64,000 nt of DNA from Rhizobium oryzihabitans (GCF_010669145.1 NZ_CP048632.1:1860001-1924000), one strand, 5' to 3'. Counted from the stretch's first letter, positions 10,105 through 20,270 are shown. Translations and numbers: made by a program. Notes: generated from the sequence alone by a model not told the origin.

Positions 10105-10125
10105 AGCGGCCCGAAGGCCGCTTTT
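10105..10125 (+). terminator. Hairpin between hemW and dnaA
   Basis: AGCGGCC-CGAA-GGCCGCT followed by TTT on the plus strand, just beyond the dnaA stop. It can stop plus-strand readthrough from hemW and may also serve dnaA weakly. Confidence 0.6.
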
Positions 10126-10126
10126 A

Positions 10127-11713
10127 TTATGCGTTGTTCTCGTTGATCAGGCGCTTCAGCAACTCAACCTCATGGCCGAGCTTGGTGTCGCCGGAAATCA
10201 ATTCCTCGATCTTGCGCACCGCGTGGAGAACCGTGGTGTGGTCGCGACCGCCGAAACGGCGACCGATCTCGGGGAAAGAACGCGGCGTCAGCATCTTGGC
10301 CAGATACATGGCGATCTGGCGCGGCTTGACGATGACGCGGGTACGACGGTTGGACACCAGTTCCTGCCGCGACACATTATAGTGCTTCGCGACGATGCGC
10401 TGAATATCCTCAATACGCACGCGTTTGGCCTCACCGCTTCCAACGAGGTGCGACAGCAGTTCATCGACACGGTCAACCGAGAGGTTCGGCTCGAATGAGC
10501 GACGGAACATCAGCTGGTTGAAGGCGCCTTCAAGCTCACGCCCGCTTGCCGTCACGCTTTTGGCAACGTGGGTCAGGATTTCGTCCGAAATCTCGAAAGA
10601 CGGATCGTCCTGACGCGCCGAACCCATGCGACGGTTGAGCATTTCGTAGCGCATGTCGTAATCGGGACCTTCGATCTCGATCGCCATGCCGCCCTGAAGA
10701 CGCGAACGGACACGCGGATCGAGCGATTCCAGCTCCCACGGTGCACGGTCAGCCGCCACCACGACCTGCTTGGCGCTGTCGAGCAGCATGTTCAGCAGGT
10801 GGCAGAATTCGTGCTGGATCATCTTGCCCTGCAGGAACTGCATGTCGTCGATGACGAGCAGGTCGATATTGCGCAGCGTGTCCTTCAGCGTCAGCGCATC
10901 ATTATCGCGGATCGCGGTTGCGAAACGCCACATGAAATATTCGGCCGTCAGATAGACCACGCGCGGGTTGCGCGGGCTGTCGATGGCGGCGTTCGCAATC
11001 GCCTGCAGAAGGTGCGTCTTGCCAAGGCCGACGCCCGCATGGATGAACAGCGGATTGAAGCGCACGGCACCGGCACCCGCTTCCGCGATCGTCTTTGCCG
11101 CCGCAAGGGCTACCCGGTTGGACGAGCCTTCGACAAAGGTGTCGAAGGTGAAGCGTGTATCAAGCGGCGAACCGAACAGCGGACCGGAGCTTCCCTGACG
11201 CAGGGTTGTCTGGGCCGCCGCAGGCTGTGCGGACGGCGTTGTCGCGGGCTGCGACGGAATGAAGGACTTATTGCGAACCGTGCCTACGTCCTGCACGGGC
11301 TGCGCCCTCTCCTCGACCTGCGCGGGACGGACCGGGCGGCTGGCGGAGCGGACAAGAATTTCCACCTTCAGCACATCCGGGTCCTCGCTCTGCACGAGGT
11401 TGGTGATCAGATCCATATAACGGTTGTTGATCCAGGACTTCAGAAAGGTCGTCGGAACGGTAAAACGGACGACGCTTTTCGAAACGGAATGGAGTTTGAG
11501 CCTTGCAAACCAACTTGCATAGACCTCGGGACCAACCTGTGCCTTAAGCCGCGCGCTAAAACGTTCAAACAGCGCATCGTGCTTCATTGCCGATTTGTCC
11601 CCTGCCGCATCTGAGCAAGCTGCATCACGACCCTTCGGTGCGCGGTCCCCATCAGCCACCGCACCCATCGCCAAATTCAATTGCATATTGCCGCCTTTCA
11701 AATTGCCAATCAT
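10127..11713 (-). CDS. dnaA: Chromosomal replication initiator DnaA
   Basis: DnaA is the AAA+ ATPase that melts the replication origin. Domain I starts at about residue 43 ([20 protein letters not shown]). Domain III has Walker [17 protein letters not shown] and Walker [12 protein letters not shown]. The DNA-binding domain IV ends with [18 protein letters not shown]. The annotated 528 residues include a 42-residue N-terminal extension. Other possible starts are the ATG encoding MQLNLAM (11686) and the ATG at 11587, which matches most homologues. It is unlinked to dnaN, as in other Rhizobiales. Confidence 0.96.
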   Translation of the reverse strand: MIGNLKGGNMQLNLAMGAVADGDRAPKGRDAACSDAAGDKSAMKHDALFERFSARLKAQVGPEVYASWFARLKLHSVSKSVVRFTVPTTFLKSWINNRYMDLITNLVQSEDPDVLKVEILVRSASRPVRPAQVEERAQPVQDVGTVRNKSFIPSQPATTPSAQPAAAQTTLRQGSSGPLFGSPLDTRFTFDTFVEGSSNRVALAAAKTIAEAGAGAVRFNPLFIHAGVGLGKTHLLQAIANAAIDSPRNPRVVYLTAEYFMWRFATAIRDNDALTLKDTLRNIDLLVIDDMQFLQGKMIQHEFCHLLNMLLDSAKQVVVAADRAPWELESLDPRVRSRLQGGMAIEIEGPDYDMRYEMLNRRMGSARQDDPSFEISDEILTHVAKSVTASGRELEGAFNQLMFRRSFEPNLSVDRVDELLSHLVGSGEAKRVRIEDIQRIVAKHYNVSRQELVSNRRTRVIVKPRQIAMYLAKMLTPRSFPEIGRRFGGRDHTTVLHAVRKIEELISGDTKLGHEVELLKRLINENNA

Positions 11714-12400
11714 AGCCTGACGACCAGAAATCGATCGCCAGAGATCCCCCTCGTATTATTCTTGCCTCCAGCGCTCCCCTCGAAAGAACGTCAAAGGCTT
11801 CTACTCGTTTGCGAGCCGGTTATCCCATTTCCCTCCCCCTCATGGAGAGGCCTGCGACACGCTAAAGACGCTCCTTTCGCTACAACCTAAAGGCGCACTC
11901 TTGAGGACAAAAAGCTCCCGCCCGTTCCGAGACCGAAACGGCACAAAAAGCTCCATGACCTGAGAAAACGGACCTCGAAAGACCCGCCAGCAAGAAGGTG
12001 AATACCGTCGATGTGATCATCACGATAATCTGTGGACTGAGATCCGCACCCCTTGTTGAAATGCATTTAGGCAGGATCGTGGGGAGAGATCAATGGCGTT
12101 TTTTCTGCAAAAACTCAGATCGGCCATTGACTCGCATAGGCCGTTTTGCATCACCGGCAAGGTCCGAAGCAGAATCGCTTATGAATCAATGAGATTCAAT
12201 TTTGGCATTTTTTGAGAGGCGATTTTGGCAAAAAAATAAAAATCTTCTTGACTCAAAACTCGTCGGGACTTCCGTAGAGAAAGCTTCCCATTTCCGGAGA
12301 TACCTCCAGCAAGCCATTGTTTTTGCTAAATATTTCCTGTCGTCCATCTGACACGCGTTTGTCACGTTACGGCAGGAATGATTAACAGGCGGTTAGAATC
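11714..12400. other. Long intergenic region upstream of dnaA
   Basis: About 690 bases without a convincing gene, containing the upstream region of dnaA (minus strand) and ending at the rpsT terminator. I looked for DnaA boxes; only loose matches such as TTATCCCAT near 11820 and TGTGGACTG near 12033 appear, too weak to call an origin. A short frame at 11998-12192 on the plus strand has no family resemblance or good ribosome binding site. Confidence 0.5.
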
Positions 12401-12402
12401 AC

Positions 12403-12431
12403 AAAAAGCCCGGTCAGAAGACCAGGCTTTT
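12403..12431 (-). terminator. rpsT terminator
   Basis: AAAAGCC-C-GGTC, loop AGAA, GACC-A-GGCTTTT. Read on the minus strand it ends in a U-rich run just after rpsT. It is nearly symmetrical and could also work on the plus strand. Confidence 0.85.
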
Positions 12432-12457
12432 AGAATAATTATTTGTGATTAGCCGGA

Positions 12458-12724
12458 TTAGGCGGAAAGGGCCTTAACGCGCTGTGCGAGACGCGACACC
12501 TTGCGAGATGCGGTGTTGCCATGCAGAACGCCACGGGTGGCGGCGCGCTGGATCTCGGGCTGAGCTGCCTTCAGAGCTTCGGTGGCTACTGCCAGATCGC
12601 CCGAAGCAATCGCTTCCTCGACCTTGCGGATGAAGCCGCGAACGCGCGAACGGCGAGCCTTGTTGACTGCGGTACGGCGAGCGATCTTGCGGGTCGCCTT
12701 TTTCGCCGAAGTTGTATTGGCCAT
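12458..12724 (-). CDS. rpsT: 30S ribosomal protein S20
   Basis: Primary 16S rRNA-binding protein of the small subunit. The 88-residue basic protein starts [20 protein letters not shown] and has the S20 helical pattern with [18 protein letters not shown] and the C-terminal [20 protein letters not shown]. It is a single-gene unit with its own terminator, lying between dnaA and the enoyl-CoA hydratase, as commonly seen in Rhizobiales. Confidence 0.97.
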   Translation of the reverse strand: MANTTSAKKATRKIARRTAVNKARRSRVRGFIRKVEEAIASGDLAVATEALKAAQPEIQRAATRGVLHGNTASRKVSRLAQRVKALSA

Positions 12725-12919
12725 GTATGCCTCTCTTCGAATTCAAACCAAATTCCGCAACCAGAGGATCGGGTCGTTCGACGACCTCACGTAACCCAAG
12801 AATGCGGGAGTAATTTCGGACAAGCCGGATGGCTTTCCTTAACCGTGGGCGGGCATATACCGCTAAAGCTTACGCCCGTCAACGCGCAAAACGCTTAAAA
12901 GCGCCGATATTCCGAATCC

Positions 12920-13693
12920 TTAGCGATTCCGGAAAGCGGGTTTGCGCTTTTCGACGAAGGCCGCCATGCCCTCCTTCTGATCCGCCGTTGCAAAGAGCGA
13001 CTGGAAGGATCGTCTTTCATATCTGAGCCCCTCCGCCAGAGGGACCTCGAAGGACCGATTGACGCTTTCCTTGGCCATGAGGACGGAAGCGCGCGACAGC
13101 GAGGCGATGCGTGTCGCAGCCTCCACCGCCTCATCCATGAGATTTGCGGCCGGCACGATCCGCGATACGAGACCGGCGCGCTCCGCCTCCGCCGCATCCA
13201 TCATGCGGCCGGTCAGAACCAGATCCATGGCCTTCGCCTTGCCCACGGCCCTCGTCAGCCGCTGCGAGCCGCCCATGCCGGGAATGACGCCGAGCGTGAT
13301 TTCCGGCTGGCCGAATTTCGCCGTGTCCGAAGCAATGATGAAATCGCACATCATTGCCAGCTCGCAGCCGCCGCCGAGCGCAAAGCCGGAGACTGCTGCG
13401 ATGACCGGCTTGCGGGTCGATGCGACCTCTTCCCAGCCGCCAAGGAAGTCGCCGACATAGGCATCGACAAAATCCAGCCCCTGCATTTCCTTGATGTCGG
13501 CGCCGGCGGCAAATGCCTTTTCCGATCCGGTGATGATGATCGCACCGATGGAATCGTCAGCGGAAAAAGAGGAAAGAATGTGCCGCAGTTCTTTCAGAAG
13601 CACCGAATTGAGAGCGTTGAGCGCCTTGGGGCGGTTGAGCGTGATGATGCCCACCTCATCGCGTTTCTCCACCAGTATCGTTTCATAGTCCAC
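12920..13693 (-). CDS. Enoyl-CoA hydratase (crotonase family)
   Basis: Hydrates trans-2-enoyl-CoA to 3-hydroxyacyl-CoA in fatty-acid or amino-acid breakdown. At 257 residues it is the size of a stand-alone short-chain enoyl-CoA hydratase. The oxyanion-hole segments [11 protein letters not shown] and [10 protein letters not shown] and both catalytic glutamates (in [11 protein letters not shown] and [11 protein letters not shown]) are present. It is next to mutM on the same strand with a 33-nt gap, an arrangement common in Rhizobiales, although no functional link is known. The exact acyl chain cannot be told from sequence. Confidence 0.92.
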   Translation of the reverse strand: MDYETILVEKRDEVGIITLNRPKALNALNSVLLKELRHILSSFSADDSIGAIIITGSEKAFAAGADIKEMQGLDFVDAYVGDFLGGWEEVASTRKPVIAAVSGFALGGGCELAMMCDFIIASDTAKFGQPEITLGVIPGMGGSQRLTRAVGKAKAMDLVLTGRMMDAAEAERAGLVSRIVPAANLMDEAVEAATRIASLSRASVLMAKESVNRSFEVPLAEGLRYERRSFQSLFATADQKEGMAAFVEKRKPAFRNR

Positions 13694-13726
13694 GGCAGTC
13701 TCCCTCTCTCCGTTATTCCGGCTCCG

Positions 13727-14629
13727 TCATTTCTGGCAGGCGGCGCAATAAAAGGTGGAACGACCGGCCTGTACCACTCTTTCAACCGTACCCCCGCAGC
13801 CGGGTGTCCGGCAAGGCTGGCCTTCCTGATCGTAGACCGAAAAGGAATGCTGGAAATAACCGAGCGTTCCGTCCGTCTGTATATGGTCGCGCAGGGAAGA
13901 GCCGCCGGCGGCAATCGCATCCGCAATAACATCGCGGATTTTCTCAGTGAGATCGATAAGCTGCGGTTTCGGCTTGCCGGTTTTCGTCACCAGCGTTCCT
14001 GCCGCTCGCAAAGGTGAGAGGTGGGCGCGCCACAGCGCCTCGCAGACATAGATATTGCCGAGGCCGGCAATGATCTTCTGATCCAGCAGCGCGCTCTTCA
14101 AAGGCTGGCTTTTGCCCTCAAACCGGCTCGCCAGATAATCGGCGCTCAGTGCGTTGCCTGTCGGCTCCGGGCCGAGCTCCGCAAAGGCCGGGTAAAGGTC
14201 GAGCTTGTTGCGCTCGACAAGATGCATGAAACCGAAGCGGCGCGGATCGTTATAGATGACGCAGACGCGCGCTTCTCCCTTGTCGAGATGAAAGACGACA
14301 TGGTCATGCTTGCCGTCTTTCGAACGGGCATAATGAAACGCGCCGGGCGCGTCCCTGTCACCGACCCCATCGACCTCCGGCTCAATACGAAATGAGCCGG
14401 ACATACCCAGATGAGCGACGATGGTCAGCCCGTCCTCCAGTTCGATCAAAAGATATTTCGCCCGGCGCCCGAGCGATACGATTGTCTTGCCTTCGATCAG
14501 TGCCGCGAAATCCTCCGGAAATGGAAAGCGCAAATCGGGACGGCCGAGATGGAGCCTGCGGATGCTTGCACCTTCCATGGCGGGTGCAAGGCCGCGTCTG
14601 ACGGTTTCGACTTCTGGCAATTCTGGCAT
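13727..14629 (-). CDS. mutM: Formamidopyrimidine-DNA glycosylase
   Basis: Bifunctional glycosylase/AP lyase that removes 8-oxoguanine and FaPy lesions. The start at 14629 gives [14 protein letters not shown], whose Pro2 (after Met removal) is the nucleophile and Glu3 the catalytic acid. The frame is open 81 nt further upstream but this start is required. The H2TH region and C-terminal zinc finger (CRTPGC ... FYCAAC) are intact. It is 300 residues long and divergent from ubiE. Confidence 0.96.
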   Translation of the reverse strand: MPELPEVETVRRGLAPAMEGASIRRLHLGRPDLRFPFPEDFAALIEGKTIVSLGRRAKYLLIELEDGLTIVAHLGMSGSFRIEPEVDGVGDRDAPGAFHYARSKDGKHDHVVFHLDKGEARVCVIYNDPRRFGFMHLVERNKLDLYPAFAELGPEPTGNALSADYLASRFEGKSQPLKSALLDQKIIAGLGNIYVCEALWRAHLSPLRAAGTLVTKTGKPKPQLIDLTEKIRDVIADAIAAGGSSLRDHIQTDGTLGYFQHSFSVYDQEGQPCRTPGCGGTVERVVQAGRSTFYCAACQK

Positions 14630-14772
14630 CTGGCTTATCCGGCAGTTTATCGTTAGGACCATGTGGTCTATACAATGCACGCGAAATGTCGCGCCCAGGC
14701 GATGCGGCAACAGATAGCGTCGCCATGGCGTTTCCGCTATGGTCCGCCACGCAATTAATATGGAGACAGACT

Positions 14773-15549
14773 ATGACCGACGCCCGTACCACTGCCCAAG
14801 GCGGCATGGAAACGTCCTATGGCTTCCACAAGGTGGACGAAGGCAAAAAGCAGGGGCTGGTCAACGACGTCTTCCATAAGGTCGCCAAGCGCTACGACAT
14901 CATGAACGACGTGATGTCGGCCGGTCTGCACCGGCTGTGGAAGGACGCCATGGTCTCCTCGCTTTCGCCGCGCAAGGATGCCTCCTACAAGGTTCTGGAC
15001 GTGGCGGGCGGCACCGGCGATATCGCCTTCCGCATCGTCGAAGCCTCCAATCGTCTGGCGCATGCCACCGTTCTCGACATTAACGGCTCGATGCTGGCCG
15101 TTGGCGAGGAGCGTGCGGCGAAACGAAAGCTTTCCGACAATCTGACCTTCGTTGAGGCCAATGCCGAGGAGCTGCCCTTCGAGGCAAACACATTCGATGC
15201 CTATACGGTCGCATTCGGCATTCGTAACGTGCCGCGCATCGATGTGGCGCTGAAAGAGGCTCACCGTGTGCTCAAGCGTGGCGGGCGGCTGCTGGTGCTG
15301 GAGTTTTCCGAAGTGGAAATGCCGCTGCTCGACCGCGTTTATGATGCGTGGTCGTTCAACGCCATTCCGCAATTCGGCAAGATGATCACCGGCGATGCCG
15401 AGCCCTATCAATATCTGGTCGAGTCGATCCGCAAATTCCCCAATCAGGAGGATTTCGCGACGATGATCCGCACCGCCGGTTTTTCCCGCGTGACCTATAC
15501 GAATTACACCGGCGGCATCGCCGCCCTGCATTCCGGCTGGAAGCTTTAA
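14773..15549 (+). CDS. ubiE: Ubiquinone biosynthesis C-methyltransferase UbiE
   Basis: SAM-dependent C-methyltransferase acting on the demethoxyubiquinol (and, where present, demethylmenaquinol) ring. The ATG at 14773 has GGAGA upstream and gives 258 residues. Motifs include [14 protein letters not shown] near the N-terminus, the SAM site [14 protein letters not shown], and the UbiE signature [20 protein letters not shown]. It is followed after 36 nt by ubiB, forming a ubiquinone pair. Confidence 0.96.
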   Translation: MTDARTTAQGGMETSYGFHKVDEGKKQGLVNDVFHKVAKRYDIMNDVMSAGLHRLWKDAMVSSLSPRKDASYKVLDVAGGTGDIAFRIVEASNRLAHATVLDINGSMLAVGEERAAKRKLSDNLTFVEANAEELPFEANTFDAYTVAFGIRNVPRIDVALKEAHRVLKRGGRLLVLEFSEVEMPLLDRVYDAWSFNAIPQFGKMITGDAEPYQYLVESIRKFPNQEDFATMIRTAGFSRVTYTNYTGGIAALHSGWKL

Positions 15550-15585
15550 GACCATGGCCGGCAAGAGCAGGAGACAGGCATAAGC

Positions 15586-17160
15586 ATGAGCACTTTGGGC
15601 GCATATTTCCGCCTCGCAAGGGTTGGCTGGGTTCTCGTGCGCGAAGGCGTCGTGCTGGCCTTGCCCTCCGATGACCTGCCTGCTTCCGCACAGGTGCTGA
15701 AAGCGCTGCTGAAACCCTTCGCCCGCAGTAAGGCCAAGCGGGCGCAGCGCAGCGACCGGCTGGCCACGGCTGTCGAGCGGCTTGGCCCGTCCTATGTGAA
15801 GATGGGACAGTTTCTGGCGACACGGCCGGATGTCGTCGGCGCCGACTTTGCCGACGACCTCGCAAGCCTTCAGGACCGCATGGCATTTTTCCCCGCAGCC
15901 GCGGCGAAGGCCAATATCGAAGGTTCGCTCGGACGCCCGGTTTCAGAGCTCTACAAGGAATTCGGCGATCCGATCGCCGCCGCTTCCATCGCCCAGGTTC
16001 ACCCGGCCATGGTGGATACGCCGAAAGGGCCGCGCAAGGTCGCCGTCAAGGTCATACGCCCCGGTGTGCGCCAGCGTTTCCAGAACGATCTCGAGGCGAT
16101 GTATCTGATCGCCGACCTGCAACAGCGTTTCGTGCGCTCCGCCCGTCGCCTGCGCCCGGTTGAAGTCACGCGCACGCTGGAACAGACCACCAAGATCGAG
16201 ATGGATCTGCGGCTTGAGGCCGCCGCGCTTTCGGAACTTGCGGAAAACACCAGGGACGATCCCGGGTTCCGCGTTCCCGAGGTCGACTGGGAACGCACCG
16301 GCCGCGATGTCGTCACCATGGAATGGATCGACGGCGTCAAAATGTCTGACATCGAGGGGCTGAAGGCCGCCGGTCACGACCTGAACCAGCTTGCCGATAC
16401 GCTGATCCAGTCTTTCCTGCGCCACACGCTGCGCGACGGTTTTTTCCACGCCGACATGCATCCCGGTAATCTTTTCGTCGATGCGCAGGGCGAGATCGTC
16501 GCCGTAGACATGGGCATTGCCGGACGCCTCGGCAAAAAGGAACGCCGCTTCCTCGCCGAAATCCTCTACGGCTTCATCACCCGCGATTACATGCGCGTGG
16601 CGGAAGTGCATTTCGAGGCCGGTTATGTGCCGGGTCATCACGATAAAGCCAGCTTCGCCCAGGCGATCCGCGCCATTGGCGAGCCGATCCACGGCCAGCC
16701 GGCCGAGACGATCTCCATGGGCAAGCTTTTGACGCTGCTGTTCGAAGTAACCGAACTCTTCGACATGGAAACGCGCCCGGAACTGGTGATGCTGCAAAAG
16801 ACCATGGTGGTGGTGGAAGGCGTGTCCCGCATGCTCAATCCGCGTTTCAACATGTGGAAGGCGGCCGATCCGGTCGTCAGCGGCTGGATCAGGGACAATC
16901 TCGGCCCGAAACGCATCGTCACCGATCTGAAGGACGGCGTGAAGGCGGCTCTCAAGCTTGCCGAGGCGGCACCCGAGATCGCGGCCAAGACGGAGAAGCT
17001 GCATTCCGATCTGATGTATATGAGCGAGAATGGCCTGCGTTTCGACGCCCAGACGGCGGAAGCAATCGGCAAGGCGGAAGCGCGCCATACAAAATGGGGC
17101 CGCGCAGCACTCTGGGTGATAGCCCTGACGCTTCTCTATATTGCCATCCGAATCAGTTAA
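15586..17160 (+). CDS. ubiB: Ubiquinone biosynthesis regulatory kinase-like protein UbiB
   Basis: Atypical ABC1/ADCK-family kinase or ATPase needed for ubiquinone synthesis. The 524-residue protein carries the family KxGQ motif (YVKMGQFLATRPD, about residues 65-78), the alanine-rich AAASIAQVHPA nucleotide loop, the catalytic block FFHADMHPGNLFVD and AVDMGIAGRL, and a C-terminal membrane helix (about 500-520). It is co-directional with ubiE. Confidence 0.95.
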   Translation: MSTLGAYFRLARVGWVLVREGVVLALPSDDLPASAQVLKALLKPFARSKAKRAQRSDRLATAVERLGPSYVKMGQFLATRPDVVGADFADDLASLQDRMAFFPAAAAKANIEGSLGRPVSELYKEFGDPIAAASIAQVHPAMVDTPKGPRKVAVKVIRPGVRQRFQNDLEAMYLIADLQQRFVRSARRLRPVEVTRTLEQTTKIEMDLRLEAAALSELAENTRDDPGFRVPEVDWERTGRDVVTMEWIDGVKMSDIEGLKAAGHDLNQLADTLIQSFLRHTLRDGFFHADMHPGNLFVDAQGEIVAVDMGIAGRLGKKERRFLAEILYGFITRDYMRVAEVHFEAGYVPGHHDKASFAQAIRAIGEPIHGQPAETISMGKLLTLLFEVTELFDMETRPELVMLQKTMVVVEGVSRMLNPRFNMWKAADPVVSGWIRDNLGPKRIVTDLKDGVKAALKLAEAAPEIAAKTEKLHSDLMYMSENGLRFDAQTAEAIGKAEARHTKWGRAALWVIALTLLYIAIRIS

Positions 17161-17307
17161 GACATATGGGAGTTTGGAAATGCCGGTTTGCGGTGGGCAC
17201 ATCACCGGCCGGGAACCGCCTGGCAAGCCGATGAGACGACCGCATGCCATGTTCATGCAATCTAATGAGGAATAGTGGCCTGATCCTTTAAACGAAACAG
17301 GTGACTG

Positions 17308-17613
17308 ATGCGATTGCTCACATTTCTGATCGGTTCGCTATTCTTCAGTCTTCAGCCGGCCCTGGTGCCGGAGGCAGTGGCGGAACACAGGGTTTACGAT
17401 CCCTGCACGGACGGCAGCATAAGCGATGGGAAGCCACGCAGCTGCAGCGAGTTGAAACGGGAACTGCGGCGCAGCGACAGGTACGGGCGCAGGGAGTGGG
17501 AATATTATCGGCCGATGCGGCCAGAGCGCATCGATCCATGCACGGACGGGCGCTTCAGCGACGGGCAACCGCGATCCTGCGAGGAGCTGCGCCGCTGGTT
17601 GGATGTTAGATGA
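17308..17613 (+). CDS. Small secreted protein with two Cys-containing repeats
   Basis: I do not recognise the family. The 101-residue product has a signal peptide (about 1-25, cleavage near AVAEH) and two copies of one unit: DPCTDGSISDGKPRSC at residues 31-46 and DPCTDGRFSDGQPRSC at 76-91, each followed by an ELxR-type helix. Each copy has two cysteines (33/46 and 78/91), so one disulphide per repeat is plausible in the periplasm. The stop overlaps the following start (ATGA at 17610-17613), so it is likely co-translated with the membrane desaturase-like gene. No function can be assigned. Confidence 0.7.
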   Translation: MRLLTFLIGSLFFSLQPALVPEAVAEHRVYDPCTDGSISDGKPRSCSELKRELRRSDRYGRREWEYYRPMRPERIDPCTDGRFSDGQPRSCEELRRWLDVR

Positions 17614-18551
17614 TTGCCGGACGGGAATTGAGATTCATGGCAAAAACTCAGGCAATGAAACAGGCCCTTACCTACGCTTCGTGGCCGATGGTGTTTTTCT
17701 CCGGCCTCGCCGGCTCCTATTTCGCCTTCACCAGCAACCATCCGATAACGGGGTTCCTCGTCGTCTACGCCTGTGCGGTCACGGCCCTGTTTCTTCTTGA
17801 ACGCTACATCCCTTATGAGGTCGAATGGCTTGAGGGTGACGGTGAGACCGCAACCAGCATTGGCCACACACTTTTGACCAAGGGTCTTGTCCAGCTTGCC
17901 GCCGTTGCGGGGGCGATCTTTCCAATGGTTACCGCCAATGTGCTGCAACCGCTTGCAGCCATGCGGTTCGACATGTGGCCGTCCGATCTGCCGATGGTGG
18001 TTCAGGTCGCGCTTGCGGTCACCATCGCCGAATTCGGCCTCTACTGGGCTCACCGCATCGCGCATGAAACCGTGTTCTTCTGGCGTTTCCATGCCCTGCA
18101 CCACAGCGTTGTGCGGCTGTGGGTGGTCAATACGGGCCGCTTTCATGTGGCGGACTCGCTTTTCAAAATCGCGCTCAGCCAGATACCGCTCTATTTCATG
18201 GGCGCACCTTTGCAGGTTTTCTGGTGGCTTGGGGCCGTTACCGCCTTCATCGGCATTCTGACCCATTGCAATGTCGATATGAAAACCGGCCTGCTCGACT
18301 ACGTGTTCAGCACGCCGCGGCTGCACCGGTGGCACCATTCAAAGCAGCTTCCGGAAGGCAACACCAATTACGGCGAGAATCTCGTCATTTTCGATGTGAT
18401 CTTCGGCTCCTACCACAATCCGGATCGGCCCTCTTCCACCGATATCGGCATCAAGGGTGAGATCGCGAAGGGGTTTGTGCCGCAGCTTTTGCAACCCTTC
18501 ACCAAGGAAGGCGTCCGCCAGATCATCGGCAAGGACAAGAAGGTCAACTGA
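17610..18551 (+). CDS. Sterol desaturase / fatty acid hydroxylase family membrane protein
   Basis: Membrane di-iron oxygenase of the FA_hydroxylase superfamily. The 313-residue protein has several hydrophobic segments (about 30-65, 90-120, 130-150, 195-220) and the histidine clusters HRIAHE, HALHH and HRWHH that bind the di-iron centre. Two starts are possible: ATG 17610, coupled to the preceding stop, or ATG 17637 (MAKTQAMKQ). Family members hydroxylate or desaturate lipids, sterols or carotenoids; the substrate here is unknown. Bacteria of this type do not make sterols, so a lipid substrate is more likely. Confidence 0.85.
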   Translation: MIAGRELRFMAKTQAMKQALTYASWPMVFFSGLAGSYFAFTSNHPITGFLVVYACAVTALFLLERYIPYEVEWLEGDGETATSIGHTLLTKGLVQLAAVAGAIFPMVTANVLQPLAAMRFDMWPSDLPMVVQVALAVTIAEFGLYWAHRIAHETVFFWRFHALHHSVVRLWVVNTGRFHVADSLFKIALSQIPLYFMGAPLQVFWWLGAVTAFIGILTHCNVDMKTGLLDYVFSTPRLHRWHHSKQLPEGNTNYGENLVIFDVIFGSYHNPDRPSSTDIGIKGEIAKGFVPQLLQPFTKEGVRQIIGKDKKVN

Positions 18552-18560
18552 AACGAAAAA

Positions 18561-18935
18561 CTATATCGTGGGCGCAGTGTCGATCACTATGCCCAGCTCG
18601 CCCCGCAGCTTCTTCGTCAGGCCGGCTGCGACAAGTTCGTAGGAGCGGCGTATATAATGCTCCAGCTCTTCCCGCTCCAGCGGCGAATGGTCGGCAATCG
18701 ACACCCATTTGCGTTTGGCGAAATAGGGCGCCTGACCGATGCCTTCCAGTGAGGTGAGGATTTCGAAGCTTTCCTCCGAACATTTCACCACAAGCCGCCA
18801 GTCTACACGCTCTCCCAGCACCGCAAAGACCTTGTCTCCGACCTTGGCGACATGGGAATCCCATTGATCGACAAAACGCACGCCCGGCCATTCGCCGAGC
18901 ACCCGGTCGAAGGTCTTTTGATCGAACAGGCTCAT
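18561..18935 (-). CDS. MmcQ/YjbR family DNA-binding-like protein
   Basis: A 124-residue protein of the MmcQ/YjbR (CyaY-like fold) family, recognised by WDSHVAKVGDKVFAVL near the N-terminus and the FAKRKWVSIAD segment. The ATG at 18935 overlaps the coaBC stop by 4 nt, giving MSLFDQKTFDRVLGEWPG. The biological role of the family is poorly defined; a nucleic-acid-binding function has been suggested from the fold. It is probably the last gene of the coaBC transcript, convergent with the desaturase-like gene. Confidence 0.82.
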   Translation of the reverse strand: MSLFDQKTFDRVLGEWPGVRFVDQWDSHVAKVGDKVFAVLGERVDWRLVVKCSEESFEILTSLEGIGQAPYFAKRKWVSIADHSPLEREELEHYIRRSYELVAAGLTKKLRGELGIVIDTAPTI

Positions 18936-20137
18936 GCCAGTTTCTCCGCGATGAGGGCCGCAAGACGTTTTGCAACCTCGACCTTGTCCAGATCCGGCCA
19001 CGCCTCAACACCCGCGGCCGAAATGATCTTCACGCTGTTACGGTCTCCGCCCATGATGCCGGTTTCGGCGGATACATCGTTGGCGACGATATAATCCGCC
19101 CCCTTACGTTCCAGCTTGGCTCGACCGTTCTTCTCGACATCCTGCGTTTCGGCGGCGAAACCCACCACAAGCTTTGGGCGCTTTTCATGGTGGCCAACGG
19201 TTTTGAGAATATCGGGGTTTTCCGTCAGTTGCAGCGCCGGTGGGGCATCACCCGGCTGTTTCTTGATCTTCTGTTCCGACGCGCCTGCCACCCGCCAGTC
19301 GGCGACGGCGGCGACCATGACGGCAATATCTGCCGGCAGCCTCGAAATCACCGCATCGCGCATTTCTTCAGCACGCTCGACATGGATCGTCGTGACCCCG
19401 GCCGGATCGGCAATGGTGACAGGCCCCGAAACCAACGTGACCTCCGCCCCAAGCTCCGCTAGAGCCGCCGCGATGGCGTGGCCCTGCTTGCCGGAGGAGC
19501 GGTTGGCGATGTAACGCACCGGATCGATCGGTTCATGGGTGGGGCCGGAGGTGACGATGGCGGTTCTGCCCTTCAGAGGCTTCGGGCCGCCATCCAGCAG
19601 CGCCGCCACGGCTTCGACAATCTGCAACGGCTCCGCCATGCGGCCAAGACCCGCCTCGCCCTTTTCCGCCATCTCACCCGCCATGGGGCCGATGAAAAAC
19701 AAGCCGTCTTTCTTCAGCGTTTCGACATTGCGCGCTGTCGGCCTGGCAGACCACATTTTCGGGTTCATTGCGGGTGCGATCAGCACCTTGCGATCAGTCG
19801 CCAGAAGGATCGTGGAGGCAAGATCGTCAGCCAGCCCATGCGCCATCTTCGCCATCAGATCGGCAGTGGCGGGTGCTACCAGCACGAGGTCGCAGTCGCG
19901 CGCAAGCCGGATATGCCCGACATCCTGCTCGTCCTGCCGGGAAAAAAGCTCGGTGAAAACATGGGTGGCGGACAGTGCGCCGACCGCAAGCGACGTGACG
20001 AATTCCTGTGCGCCCTTCGTCATCACAGGCGTCACCTTCGCGCCGCGCTCTTTCAGGCGGCGGATGAGATCAAGGCTCTTATAGGCCGCGATGCCGCCGG
20101 AGATGATGAGAAGAATATGTTTGCCTGAAAGCGTCAT
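18932..20137 (-). CDS. coaBC: Bifunctional phosphopantothenoylcysteine decarboxylase / phosphopantothenate-cysteine ligase
   Basis: Two consecutive steps of coenzyme A synthesis. The N-terminal CoaC flavoprotein domain (about 1-185) has SGGIAAYKSLDLIRRL and the PAMNPKMW substrate motif. The C-terminal CoaB domain (about 186-401) begins with GRTAIVTSGPTHEPIDPVRY and NRSSGKQGHAIA and has a lysine-rich motif (KIKKQPGD). The 401-residue length is typical of the fused enzyme. yjbR follows with a 4-nt overlap. Confidence 0.95.
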   Translation of the reverse strand: MTLSGKHILLIISGGIAAYKSLDLIRRLKERGAKVTPVMTKGAQEFVTSLAVGALSATHVFTELFSRQDEQDVGHIRLARDCDLVLVAPATADLMAKMAHGLADDLASTILLATDRKVLIAPAMNPKMWSARPTARNVETLKKDGLFFIGPMAGEMAEKGEAGLGRMAEPLQIVEAVAALLDGGPKPLKGRTAIVTSGPTHEPIDPVRYIANRSSGKQGHAIAAALAELGAEVTLVSGPVTIADPAGVTTIHVERAEEMRDAVISRLPADIAVMVAAVADWRVAGASEQKIKKQPGDAPPALQLTENPDILKTVGHHEKRPKLVVGFAAETQDVEKNGRAKLERKGADYIVANDVSAETGIMGGDRNSVKIISAAGVEAWPDLDKVEVAKRLAALIAEKLA

Positions 20138-20172
20138 GATGCCGGACCAGTTTCCCGTTTAACGGGGAAACT

Positions 20173-20270
20173 AGAGCATTTCCGGTGAAGAATCACCTTC
20201 AATGCTCTATCTCTTTGTTTTTCCGCATTTCCGGACGGAAAACCGCTGCGCACTTTTCCTGAAAATGCTT
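20173..20270. repeat. AGAGCATT-type intergenic repeat
   Basis: Begins AGAGCATTTCCGG, with AGAGCATT at 20173-20180 mirrored by AATGCTCT at 20201-20208. It continues with CCGGACGGAAAACCGC and ends near CCTGAAAATGCTT. Sequences of this wording recur in Rhizobium/Agrobacterium intergenic regions as I recall them; only one copy is in this window. It fills the gap between prfC and coaBC. Confidence 0.6.

Noticed and set aside
11998..12192. Short plus-strand frame of 64 codons between dnaA and rpsT
   Set aside because: Starts at GTG, no ribosome binding site, no similarity I recognise and composition like non-coding DNA.
12248..12431. Possible small RNA ending at the rpsT terminator on the plus strand
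   Set aside because: TTGACT at 12248 resembles a -35 box but no acceptable -10 box follows at 16-18 nt; kept only as a thought.
11714..12457. Possible chromosomal origin next to dnaA
   Set aside because: Only loose DnaA-box matches and no cluster; in Rhizobiales the origin is normally near hemE, not dnaA.
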